From contig CAYZKD010000002.1 of NCBI GenBank assembly GCA_964479375.1, positions 1 to 64,000 of the forward strand: a DNA stretch of 64,000 nt, read 5' to 3'. Origin of the DNA: CAYXTC01 sp964479375. GTDB taxonomy: Bacteria > Patescibacteriota > Minisyncoccia > Minisyncoccales > GWA2-38-27. The notes below the pieces were generated by a model. The model saw only the letters and a list, made by a program, of their open reading frames with translations, had not been told where the DNA came from and made no database searches. Positions 7,856 to 15,281 of the stretch are shown in pieces; position 1 is the first letter of the stretch; each line of letters begins with the position of its first letter. A program made the translations under genes and the position numbers.

Positions 7856-8530
7856 GGCTATGATATAGAAGTTCTGTCTGGTTTTTCTTTTATTCTTTGC
7901 AATGCCGGCTTTTTTAATTTCAAACCCCGCCCCTCTAACTGCTTTTTTAAATTCTCTTAAAGAAAAGCAATGGTAGTATCTGTCCACCTTTTTACCCCAA
8001 GGCTCCAAAAAATCCTTAAAATCTATCCCTGTTTTACCGAGAATCCTCAAAATGGTATATTTAATTAGTAAAAATATCTCTTTTTTCTGATGAAATCTCC
8101 AGACAGTTAGAATAACCTTCCCTTCTTTTTTTAAAACCCTTTTTGCTTCCTTTAAAAAATCTGTCCGCAATTCTGCCGAAGGAATATGGTGCAAGACAGC
8201 AATGCTGTATATTTTATCAAAGCAATTATCGCTAAAAGGCAAATTGAGAGCGTTTGCTTTTTGGAATTTTGCTTCAGGGTGATTTTCCTTCGCTGCCTCT
8301 ATCAGCTTTTCCGAATAATCAACGCCTGTATAGTTTCCCTTTTTTAGGGCCGGATAGAGCCTTCCGTTGCCACACCCCAAATCAAGAACCTTGTCTCCCT
8401 TTTCCAATAAATCAAAAAGAAAGGTTATTTCTGGCCAGATCCTGCTTCGGGTTCTTGAAAAATCTCGAGCAATAAGGTTATAGTCTTCCCTTGTTTTATT
8501 CAAAAGGCACTGGGCGCATTCTTTATCCAT
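7841..8530 (-). CDS. Trm9/ALKBH8-like SAM-dependent methyltransferase
   Basis: 229 residues, class I methyltransferase. VLDLGCGNGRLYPALKK (about 47-63) is motif I, followed by YTGVDYSEKLIE, NALNLPFSD and a SIAVLHHIPS segment. The N-terminal YNLIARDFSRTRSRIWPEI closely resembles Trm9, which methylates 5-carboxymethyluridine at the tRNA wobble position in eukaryotes. The start lies 5 bp from the start of the divergent Elp3, which makes the substrate for Trm9. The last four codons and stop are made by the first 15 bases of tRNA-Arg. Assignment to wobble modification is inference from similarity and context; a generic UbiE-type enzyme is the alternative. Confidence 0.75.
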   Translation of the reverse strand: MDKECAQCLLNKTREDYNLIARDFSRTRSRIWPEITFLFDLLEKGDKVLDLGCGNGRLYPALKKGNYTGVDYSEKLIEAAKENHPEAKFQKANALNLPFSDNCFDKIYSIAVLHHIPSAELRTDFLKEAKRVLKKEGKVILTVWRFHQKKEIFLLIKYTILRILGKTGIDFKDFLEPWGKKVDRYYHCFSLREFKKAVRGAGFEIKKAGIAKNKRKTRQNFYIIAAPMV

Positions 8531-8535
8531 AGAAT

Positions 8536-10113
8536 ATGAACAAAACTGAAGAAATAATAAAAGAAATAATAAAAAACAGAAAAAATGCTCTGGAGAATTT
8601 AGATAAAGTTAAAAGAGAGATGGCGAAAAAGTTCAATTCCCGACCCGCCCCCAACGTCAAACTGTTAGAATCATATCACAAATTAGTTAAAAATAAAAGG
8701 ATAAAGAGAGACAAGGAAATTGAATATTTGCTCACTATCCGCAAGGTAAGATCGCTCTCCGGCATTGTAAACGTATCTGTTTTAACCAAGCCCCATCCCT
8801 GCCCTGGCAAATGTATTTACTGCCCCAGGGAAGATAACATCCCCCAAAGCTATCTAAGAAAAGAACCTGCTGTTCAAAGGGCTGTTTTAACTAAATTCAA
8901 CCCGTATCTTCAGATACAGACCCGTCTGAAATCCTTGATTAAAACGGGGCATCCCGTAGATAAGATAGAGTTAAGGATAATAGGAGGAACCTGGAGCTTT
9001 TACCCCAAAAAATACCAATCTTGGTTTGTGGCCAAATGCTTCCAAGCAGCCAACAATTTCCCCAAAAAGACTAATCACAGGCCTTCTTTGGAAAAAGAAC
9101 AAATAAAAAACGAGGGGGCAAAGAATAAAATAATAGGGATTACCATAGAAACAAGGCCTGATTTTATAACGCAAGAAGAGATAAAAAGACTAAGGAAGAT
9201 GGGCATAACAAGGGTGGAATTGGGAGTGCAGAGTATTTATAATAAAGTTTTAAGAATCAACAAAAGAGGCCATGAGGTCAGCGCCACCATTAAAGCCACA
9301 AAACTGTTAAAAGATGCGGGCTTTAAGATCTCTTATCAAATAATGCCTAATTTAATGGGGTCTACTTTTAAGGAGGATATTAAAATGTTCAAAGAGATTT
9401 TTTCTAATCCTGACTTTCGACCCGACCTTTTAAAAATATATCCTCTGGCCCTAGTGAAAAGCTCTCCTCTTTATAAATATTATTTTAAGGGGAAATTCAG
9501 TCCCTATTCCAAGCAAAAATTAATAGAACTTTTGATCAAGATCAAGCAACAAGTGCCTTACTGGTGTAGAATCCAAAGAATAATCAGAGACATACCCTCT
9601 CAAGATATTGTAGAAGGAGGGACTAAGACCTCAAACCTTAGAGAGCTCGTTCAAGAAGAAATGAATAAAAGAGGGTTAAGGTGCAAATGCATTAGGTGCA
9701 GAGAAGTGAAGGAAGCCTACAACCCGAAAGAAAAACTTTATCTTTTCAGAGCAGACTACAGGGCTTCAGGAGGCAAAGAAGTGTTTTTAAGTCTTGAAAA
9801 CAAAAACAGAACCAGGCTTTATAGTCTTTTAAGATTGAGAATCCCCTCTGATTGCTCTCTTCCTGTCCTTAAAAAAAGTGCTATTGTCAGAGAAATTCAC
9901 ACCTATGGGCGGTTAAAACCCATTCTGGAAAAAGGAATAATCTCGCCCCAGCACAAGGGCCTGGGTAAAAAACTGATGAAACAGGCAGAGAAAATTAGCC
10001 GAGAGCACGATCTAAAAAGGATATCTGTTATTTCAGGAGTAGGAGTGAGGGATTATTACAGAAAATTAGGCTACAGGCTAAAAGAAACCTATATGATTAA
10101 AAAGCCTCAATAG
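8536..10113 (+). CDS. elp3: Elp3-family tRNA wobble-uridine carboxymethyl transferase (radical SAM + GNAT)
   Basis: 525 residues. Elp3 makes 5-carboxymethyluridine at U34 using acetyl-CoA and radical SAM chemistry. KPHPCPGKCIYCPRED (about 86-101) supplies the CxxxCxxC iron-sulfur motif; QSYLRKEPAVQRA and the ELRIIGGTWSFYP segment are typical of Elp3. The C-terminal GNAT half contains IVREIHTYG and HKGLGKKLMKQAE for acetyl-CoA binding. No other Elongator subunit is visible in this window, as expected for bacterial single-protein Elp3. It diverges from the Trm9-like gene with only 5 bp between start codons, so promoters must overlap coding sequence or transcripts are leaderless. Confidence 0.95.
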   Translation: MNKTEEIIKEIIKNRKNALENLDKVKREMAKKFNSRPAPNVKLLESYHKLVKNKRIKRDKEIEYLLTIRKVRSLSGIVNVSVLTKPHPCPGKCIYCPREDNIPQSYLRKEPAVQRAVLTKFNPYLQIQTRLKSLIKTGHPVDKIELRIIGGTWSFYPKKYQSWFVAKCFQAANNFPKKTNHRPSLEKEQIKNEGAKNKIIGITIETRPDFITQEEIKRLRKMGITRVELGVQSIYNKVLRINKRGHEVSATIKATKLLKDAGFKISYQIMPNLMGSTFKEDIKMFKEIFSNPDFRPDLLKIYPLALVKSSPLYKYYFKGKFSPYSKQKLIELLIKIKQQVPYWCRIQRIIRDIPSQDIVEGGTKTSNLRELVQEEMNKRGLRCKCIRCREVKEAYNPKEKLYLFRADYRASGGKEVFLSLENKNRTRLYSLLRLRIPSDCSLPVLKKSAIVREIHTYGRLKPILEKGIISPQHKGLGKKLMKQAEKISREHDLKRISVISGVGVRDYYRKLGYRLKETYMIKKPQ

Positions 10114-10129
10114 CATTGCTATTGAGGCT
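10103..10129 (-). terminator. Stem-loop between Elp3 and the 10137 gene
   Basis: 12-bp arms 10103-10114 and 10118-10129 overlap the Elp3 stop codon. On the minus strand the stem is followed by a T-run (TTTTTAAT), so it fits a Rho-independent terminator for the leftward NIF3-like/10137 transcript. Confidence 0.75.
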
Positions 10130-10136
10130 GTGGTTC

Positions 10137-10601
10137 TTAGAGAACCGGGAAACAATCTCTTTCTGTCCAAAGATGAGAAGGGTCAAATAAATCCAGAATA
10201 AGTCTTTCTCCTATGACGTAAAGAGCAGGAAAAGATGTTTTCTTTGGATGAGAAGAACCCAGAGACACAAAAACAAATCTTTCAGCAAGAGACATGGAAG
10301 CAGAAAGTTCTCCAATCCGAATAAAGAGGACAAGGGCAAGCATTTCCTCGACTCGGGCGGGACGCTGGTTTCTTGCCAAAATTTCGCGAAATACCTGACC
10401 CGTAGTCAAACAAGTTTCCGGAGTAAGCATAATTACCTCGGCGCTTACTTGCCCTTTCCTTTTGATCGGAAAATTCTCTTCTGTAATTTCGGCGTTGACT
10501 TTCCCTTTGGAGTTGAGGCCGAAAAGGTTATTTATTGTCTCTCGCAAAGAAGAGTTGTAATTAATCACCGGGTGCATAATCCCCGTTGTTCTTAGTAGCA
10601 T
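10137..10601 (-). CDS. Hypothetical protein, 154 aa
   Basis: I do not recognise a family. The start is supported by GAGAGGTG six to seven bases upstream of the ATG. The protein has no signal peptide or membrane span and mixes beta-like and helical stretches (GQVSAEVIMLTPET, RVEEMLALVLFIRIGELSA, RFVFVSLGSSHPK). The upstream NIF3-like gene ends about 40 bp away on the same strand, and a stem-loop with a T-run follows, so the two probably form a short operon. Confidence 0.7.
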   Translation of the reverse strand: MLLRTTGIMHPVINYNSSLRETINNLFGLNSKGKVNAEITEENFPIKRKGQVSAEVIMLTPETCLTTGQVFREILARNQRPARVEEMLALVLFIRIGELSASMSLAERFVFVSLGSSHPKKTSFPALYVIGERLILDLFDPSHLWTERDCFPVL

Positions 10602-10641
10602 CTTTTCACCTCTCTTTCATCGCAGAAGTTTTTAAAAGAGC

Positions 10642-11580
10642 TTATATCCTTGAAACTCTGGTTAATCCAGAGCAGGGAACTATTTCTACGCCTTGTTTTT
10701 TTAATTCGTCTAACAGCAAATTGACCCCTAAAGAGTCGGAGGACATATGGCCCGCTATAACAACGTTGATATTAGCAGACTCTGCTTCTTTTTTATGCTC
10801 TTCTGACATATGCATGCCCACTATGGTTCCTATGCCGGCCTGAGCCATTTTCTCGTAAAGTTTGGAGGATCCTTCCGTGCCTCCCGTGATTTCGGTAAGA
10901 GCTATCTTGCCTGTCCTATTTTCTTTGCTTCCTACAAATATTTTAGGGCCTGCCCCTATTTTGGCTGCTTCCTGATACTCGGGTATTTCTTCAAAAACTT
11001 TCATTAAGTCCTCTATTCTTCCTATGTTACTATTTTCGATTTTCTTTCTAAGAAAATCCGCTGCCAGATTATCGCAGACAGTATGAAGGCACATAAGATT
11101 AAATCTAAGAAGTTTGGCAGCATCTACTGTCCTCTGATGATTAGCAGAATTAACCCCTCTGGCTACTTCTGAAATTCTCTTTTTCATCAGGTTTTCTGCA
11201 ATATTAATAGGAACTCCGTATTGATGCAAAACATCACACTGAAGATCCATTACGCCTGCCAGATTGGCCAAACCCTTTCCCAGAGGATGGTGAGACAGAA
11301 CCAGGTCTATGTCCCCCAGTTCTTTAGCCAGAAGTATTTCTGCAGGCTCTATGTCTATACCCGCCAAAACCTTCTTGATTTCTTTGTCTTCTGAAATATT
11401 TAAAATTCTGGAATCAGGATAGGGATTTCCCAGCAGTTCTGTATCAAAGTTCTTCTTATCTGACGCCTTATCATATTTTTTCTTTCTCCTGCCCAAGATC
11501 TCTTCAATCTGTTCCTCGCTCCTAAAATCGGCTTCTCTGGCCTTGCTTATTGCTAGATCAAATATTTGCTTTATTTTCAT
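10642..11580 (-). CDS. NIF3-like dinuclear metal-centre protein
   Basis: 312 residues. DLVLSHHPLGKGL (about 93-105) is the first metal-binding motif of the NIF3/YbgI family, and VVIAGHMSSDSLG near the C-terminus supplies the second. An inserted middle region (IFVGSKENRTGKIALTEITG) matches the insert seen in longer members. NIF3 proteins bind two metal ions, and their reaction is still poorly defined; GTP cyclohydrolase-type labels should not be taken literally. The start overlaps a 52-codon gene upstream by 23 bp. Confidence 0.8.
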   Translation of the reverse strand: MKIKQIFDLAISKAREADFRSEEQIEEILGRRKKKYDKASDKKNFDTELLGNPYPDSRILNISEDKEIKKVLAGIDIEPAEILLAKELGDIDLVLSHHPLGKGLANLAGVMDLQCDVLHQYGVPINIAENLMKKRISEVARGVNSANHQRTVDAAKLLRFNLMCLHTVCDNLAADFLRKKIENSNIGRIEDLMKVFEEIPEYQEAAKIGAGPKIFVGSKENRTGKIALTEITGGTEGSSKLYEKMAQAGIGTIVGMHMSEEHKKEAESANINVVIAGHMSSDSLGVNLLLDELKKQGVEIVPCSGLTRVSRI

Positions 11581-11716
11581 TTTTCTTATCCGGTAAATAT
11601 TTTTTGTATAACCTTTTAATTAATTTTTTTTGCTCTTTGTAGTCAAAAACCTCTCTTCTTATCCGTGCTTTCTCTCTTCTTATATTTTTCCTCACTGATT
11701 TGGGAAATTTCCTCAT
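11558..11716 (-). CDS. Small basic protein, 52 aa
   Basis: An open frame from ATG at 11716 to TGA at 11558, overlapping the NIF3-like start by 23 bp in another frame. The product is very basic: MRKFPKSVRKNIRREKARI, then EVFDYKEQKKLIKRLYKKY. It is probably one long helix with an RNA-binding look. I recall short proteins of this type in related genomes, but cannot check. No ribosome binding site is seen; a promoter-like TTGATT-N17-TAGAAT lies about 70 bp upstream. A 46-codon frame starting at 11783 overlaps it and is less protein-like. Confidence 0.55.
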   Translation of the reverse strand: MRKFPKSVRKNIRREKARIRREVFDYKEQKKLIKRLYKKYLPDKKNENKANI

Positions 11717-11819
11717 AATACAAAAAGATAGCCCCGGTAAAGAAAGTTAATTCTGATACCTTTCTAAACAAGAAACCACTCATATTTATATTCTAGAAAG
11801 AAAAGTGTAAAAAATCAAG

Positions 11820-13250
11820 TCATTCCCCCTTAATCACGGCCAAGGGACTGAGCCGGGCTACCTTTCTCGCCAGACCTGCCTTGTGCACTACATCCACTAC
11901 GTCCTGAATGTTTTTGTAGGCAAGAGGCGCTTCTTCTGAAATTCCTTCCATAGAATGGGACTTTACTAAAATTCCTCTCTCTTTTAGGTTGCTGACTAAT
12001 TCTTTCCCTTTAAACTTTCCGGCTGCCTCTCTTCTGGACATCGTCCTTCCTGCTCCATGACAGACAGTATTCCATGCTCCCGATTTTTCAGCCCCGGCAA
12101 GGATAAAAGAGGAAGCGCCCATACTGCCCGGAATAATAACAGGCTGTCCCGTCTTTTTGTACTTCTTGGGAGTTTCAGGGCGACTGGCAGGAAAAGCCCT
12201 GGTCGCTCCCTTCCTGTGAACGATTAATTTTATTGTCTTTCCTAAAAAATCATGCTCTTCCAATTTGGCAATATTGTGAGCCACGTCATAAAGAAGTTCT
12301 AAAGAGCTGTTGTTTCCTAAGACCTCTCTCCAAACTTTCCTTACGTAAAAGGAAATCATCTGCCTGTTAGCCCAGGCAAAGTTGCAAGCAGCAGCCATAG
12401 CCCGAAAAAACCTTTGCCCTTGAGAAGAATTAAAGGGCATGCAGGCTAGCTGCTTATCAGGCAGACTAATGTTGCCCCTAGCCATTTCTCGTCCTGCAAC
12501 CTTAAGGTAGTCGCTGCAATTCTGGTGCCCCAATCCCCGAGATCCGGTATGGATCATTACAACTGCCTGATTTTCAAAAAGACCGAACTGCTCTGCCGTC
12601 TCTTTCTCAAAAATACGATCTACTTTTTGAATTTCGCAGAAATGATTCCCGCTTCCCAGCGTCCCCAGTTGATCCCTCCCCCGATTTTTGGCATGTTCTG
12701 AAACAGCAGAATCTAGGGCCTGATCCATTTTTCCTCTTTCTTCGCAATTTTCAAGATCTCCCTCGTCTGCATACCCCTCTTCTTGAAGAGCCTCTAGTCC
12801 CCGGTTTAATATTTTATTAATCTCACCAATAGAAATTTTAGATTTTCTGCCCCTGCCCAAGCCAGAGGGCACCTCTCTTTGGATACCGCCTGCTAACTCT
12901 TCGATATATGGTTTTATTTCTTTAAAAGAATATCCGGACTTTAACAACCTAACCCCGCAATTTTCATCAAAGCCAATACCGCCCGGAGATATTGCCCCCT
13001 CTGGATATTCAGTGGCAGCCACTCCGCCAATAGGAAAGCCGTATCCCGAGTGAATATCAGGCATGGCAAAACTATAACTCACAATGCCGGGCAGAGTGCT
13101 TACGTTTACCGCCTGCTTGACGGCCATTTCTTCCACCTCCTCTAATATTTTTTTTGAAGCATAAAGCCTAACAGGAACCCGCATATCCTGTCTGATCCCC
13201 ATAGGGATCTCCCATAAATAGTCTTTTATTTTTTTAAAATCGGATCTCAT
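11820..13250 (-). CDS. rtcB: RtcB family RNA ligase (3'-phosphate/5'-OH)
   Basis: 476 residues, full length. RtcB joins RNA 3'-phosphate or 2',3'-cyclic phosphate ends to 5'-OH ends using GTP and manganese. Visible signatures are MPDIHSGYGFPIGG, DENCGVRLL (metal-binding Cys), LGSGNHFCEI, HTGSRGLGHQ, YDVAHNIAKLEEH, HRKGATRAFP, GSMGASSFIL and CHGAGRTMSR, whose His is the guanylylated residue in this family. It is probably used for RNA repair or tRNA processing. No archease or RtcA gene is adjacent. Confidence 0.95.
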   Translation of the reverse strand: MRSDFKKIKDYLWEIPMGIRQDMRVPVRLYASKKILEEVEEMAVKQAVNVSTLPGIVSYSFAMPDIHSGYGFPIGGVAATEYPEGAISPGGIGFDENCGVRLLKSGYSFKEIKPYIEELAGGIQREVPSGLGRGRKSKISIGEINKILNRGLEALQEEGYADEGDLENCEERGKMDQALDSAVSEHAKNRGRDQLGTLGSGNHFCEIQKVDRIFEKETAEQFGLFENQAVVMIHTGSRGLGHQNCSDYLKVAGREMARGNISLPDKQLACMPFNSSQGQRFFRAMAAACNFAWANRQMISFYVRKVWREVLGNNSSLELLYDVAHNIAKLEEHDFLGKTIKLIVHRKGATRAFPASRPETPKKYKKTGQPVIIPGSMGASSFILAGAEKSGAWNTVCHGAGRTMSRREAAGKFKGKELVSNLKERGILVKSHSMEGISEEAPLAYKNIQDVVDVVHKAGLARKVARLSPLAVIKGE

Positions 13251-13286
13251 ATTATTATTTTAACCCTGATTAGTAATTTCACAAAA

Positions 13287-13310
13287 AAACAGAGGGAAAG
13301 CCCTCTGTTT
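13287..13310 (-). terminator. Rho-independent terminator of the 59-aa gene
   Basis: 10-bp perfect stem (13287-13296 with 13301-13310), loop of four, followed on the minus strand by a run of T. It overlaps the stop codon of the small gene at 13309-13488. Confidence 0.88.
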
Positions 13311-13488
13311 AGGTCTGGCTGGGAAATCCTTCAATTTTTCCTTCGAGAAGTTCTTTAAGGCTGGGCAGCACTTTTTTCAATTTCGCCACATGGCGCCGGA
13401 AAGCGCGGCGAAACCTTATTATAAAAATAATTATTACTGCCCACTGAATCAGCGATGTTAATGCCAGCAGAAAAACGCAGGTCCTCAT
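13309..13488 (-). CDS. Small membrane protein, 59 aa
   Basis: ATG at 13488 preceded by GGAAGGAG with ideal spacing; TAA inside the terminator stem. The N-terminus is one membrane segment (CVFLLALTSLIQWAVIIIFI) followed by a basic cytosolic tail (RFRRAFRRHVAKLKKVLPSL). The combination of ribosome site, one clean frame and terminator makes this a real gene despite its size. A possible promoter TTGACG-N17-TAAAAA lies at 13555-13527. No known family is recognised. Confidence 0.72.
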   Translation of the reverse strand: MRTCVFLLALTSLIQWAVIIIFIIRFRRAFRRHVAKLKKVLPSLKELLEGKIEGFPSQT

Positions 13489-13592
13489 TCTTTTCTCCTT
13501 CCCTTGGTTATAAAAGTCCTAATTCTTTTTTAATCTTTCCTGCTCAAAACGTCAAGTCCTTGCGCTGGTTCATATGACGGTATCCAGAAAAA

Positions 13593-13615
13593 TGTGGGAG
13601 GACGGGCCTCCCACA
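13593..13615 (-). repeat. GC-rich palindrome shared with the 135-bp repeats
   Basis: Read on the minus strand this is the same 23-base hairpin (GTGGGAGG...CCTCCCAC) that ends the dispersed repeats at 36914-37048 and 54948-55082, with the same ATTTTT continuation. Only the terminal hairpin is present here. Adjacent DNA (13621-13680) has two further stem-loops. Confidence 0.7.
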
Positions 13616-13742
13616 AACCTCCCATAAGCCTCCCACAAAAATCGCGGAGGCCCGTCCTCCGTGGAAATCTCCACGGAAAACATTTCACAGGTTTAGAGAT
13701 TTATCATATGTTTCTAAATCTGGACAATTTCAAAAAGCTTCA

Positions 13743-13879
13743 AAATAAAAAGGGCAGAGGAAAAAGGCGGGGTCCTCTGCCCTAATTCGCGGATAGTCAG
13801 GAGGCGCTTTCGCCTCTGTCCACAGGCGGAGGGAGACCTGCGGCAATTTACTGCCTATCCGCTTATATGAGAAAGATCT
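13743..13879 (-). ncRNA. Candidate structured small RNA, about 137 nt
   Basis: A perfect consensus promoter (13886-13913) is followed by a foldable segment and a strong terminator (13751-13783). An outer 8-bp stem pairs 13855-13862 with 13789-13796 (GCGGATAG/CTATCCGC). Inside lie three hairpins: GGCA/TGCC, CCGCAGG/CCTGTGG, and GAGGCG-AAAG-CGCCTC, so the core is a four-way junction. It has no T-arm and is not a tRNA, nor do I see SRP RNA, tmRNA or RNase P signatures. The exact transcription start is inferred from the -10 position. Confidence 0.65.
13751..13783 (-). terminator. Rho-independent terminator of the candidate small RNA
   Basis: 11-bp perfect stem (13751-13761 with 13773-13783), 11-nt loop, followed on the minus strand by TTTTATTTT. 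Confidence 0.85.
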
Positions 13880-13885
13880 ATTTTT

Positions 13886-13913
13886 ATTATAATTGCAGCA
13901 AATAAAATGTCAA
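13886..13913 (-). promoter_or_regulatory. Consensus sigma-70 promoter of the candidate small RNA
   Basis: On the minus strand TTGACA and TATAAT, both perfect, separated by 16 bp. The -35 box overlaps the last codons of the Mur ligase gene, whose stop is at 13910. Confidence 0.82.
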
Positions 13914-15169
13914 ATTGCCTCTTCGACCAGCTTTCTGTCGTCCCAGGGAATTTTCTTGCCGTTTGCCACGCACATCCAAGGCTCAGAACCTTTTCCTGTA
14001 ATAATGACGCTATCCCCCGGATTTGCTAAATTAAGCGCTTTTTTAATGGCCTTTCTGCGATCTAAAATTTCAAGACAATTATTTTCTGAAATCCCTGCTT
14101 TTACATCGGAAATAATTTTTTGGGGATCTTCGTCGTAAGGATCTTCGTTTGTAAGAATTATCCGGTCGCAATATTTTGAGGCTATCTCGCCCAGAACAGG
14201 CCTCTTCCATTTATCCCGTCCGCCGCCGCAGGCGCCAAGCACGCATATCATTTTCCCTTTCCCTCTAACCCTCACGCTCTTGTAAGCTTTTTCCAAGGCA
14301 GCGGGAGTGTGAGCATAGTCTACAATTACAGAAAAGGGCTCCTTGACCACTATTTCCATTCTCCCGGGCATTTCTTTTATTTCCTCTAGAGCCTGTTTGC
14401 ATTCTTTCAGACTTATGCCCTTAGAAACTGCCACGACAATGGCGGCTAGAGCGTTATAGGCATTAAACTTTCCTATTAGATCAAGATTAAACTCTTTATC
14501 CTGAACCTTGAAACTAACTCCTTTTCTGCTTGAAGGAATTAAAGACCCCCCTATCACTGAAAAGCCCTCCCTTCTTCTGTCCTCCAAAGTATATCCGTAT
14601 TTATTGTCTGCTTTTTCTTTTAAGAAATATTCAACATTATCATCGTCCAAATTAAGAACATGGCTGTTTTTGGTCTGCTTGAAAAGTTTTAATTTTGCTT
14701 TTTTATAATTTTCAAAACCCTTGTGCGACTCTATGTGCTCAGGACTCAAGTTAGTAAAAACTGCTGTATTAAAATTTATAAATCTGTGGCGATGTTGCTT
14801 AATGCCCTCTGAAGTAACTTCTAAAACGCAAAAATTACAATTTTCTTTTACTGCTTTTTTTAAAAACCTTTGGATTTGAAAGCGGCCGGGCATTGTCATT
14901 TTAAGTCTGTTTTCCCATTTTTCTTTCCCTATCTGAAAATTAATAGAAGAGATGGAGGCGACTTTAGCCCCTGATCTTTCCAGAACCCTGATAATCAGGG
15001 TGACTACTGTAGATTTCCCGGAAGTGCCGGTTACCCCGATTACGCATATGTGCCGGGAAGGAAACAAATTTACAAAAGCTGCCATTAAAGCAAGCAGATA
15101 ATGGTAAGTGCTGAGAGCAAAATCGGGTAGTATTTTCTTAATATTCCTTTTTAGGAAATAAAAGTCCAT
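13910..15169 (-). CDS. MurE-like UDP-N-acetylmuramyl peptide ligase
   Basis: 419 residues. ATP-dependent Mur ligase: GVTGTSGKSTVVTLI (about 45-59) is the P-loop, FTNLSPEHIESH and FSVIVDYAHTPAALEKAY are middle-domain signatures, and TNEDPYDEDPQ lies where MurE has its substrate-selecting DNPR-type loop. It lacks part of the N-terminal UDP-binding domain seen in 490-residue MurE and starts with a hydrophobic segment. The third-position amino acid it adds cannot be read from the motif. It is followed on the same strand only by the small RNA. Confidence 0.85.
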   Translation of the reverse strand: MDFYFLKRNIKKILPDFALSTYHYLLALMAAFVNLFPSRHICVIGVTGTSGKSTVVTLIIRVLERSGAKVASISSINFQIGKEKWENRLKMTMPGRFQIQRFLKKAVKENCNFCVLEVTSEGIKQHRHRFINFNTAVFTNLSPEHIESHKGFENYKKAKLKLFKQTKNSHVLNLDDDNVEYFLKEKADNKYGYTLEDRRREGFSVIGGSLIPSSRKGVSFKVQDKEFNLDLIGKFNAYNALAAIVVAVSKGISLKECKQALEEIKEMPGRMEIVVKEPFSVIVDYAHTPAALEKAYKSVRVRGKGKMICVLGACGGGRDKWKRPVLGEIASKYCDRIILTNEDPYDEDPQKIISDVKAGISENNCLEILDRRKAIKKALNLANPGDSVIITGKGSEPWMCVANGKKIPWDDRKLVEEAI

Positions 15170-15204
15170 GTGTTCAATCTACCACATAGGTTGAGATTAA
15201 AAAA

Positions 15205-15253
15205 GAAGCCGCCTCGCGCTCCAGTCCGTCCTTCAGGGCATGAGATCGGCTTC
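15205..15253 (-). terminator. Terminator after the broken 15282-15701 gene
   Basis: 7-bp stem (15205-15211 with 15247-15253) around a 35-nt loop, followed on the minus strand by six T. The large loop contains further pairing. Confidence 0.6.
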
Positions 15254-15281
15254 AATAACATTATAAGCAGCCTACAGCAAC

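Noticed and set aside
11643..11783. 46-codon minus-strand frame upstream of the NIF3-like gene
   Set aside because: Overlaps the better 52-codon frame and has no ribosome site; kept only as a remote possibility of leaderless translation.
13594..13785. 63-codon plus-strand frame
   Set aside because: It covers the GC hairpin and the terminator of the minus-strand small RNA; no ribosome site and low-complexity basic translation.
13743..13879. The small RNA being a degenerate tRNA because it folds as a cloverleaf
   Set aside because: No T-loop consensus, no anticodon-like seven-base loop in the right place, and a terminator directly attached.
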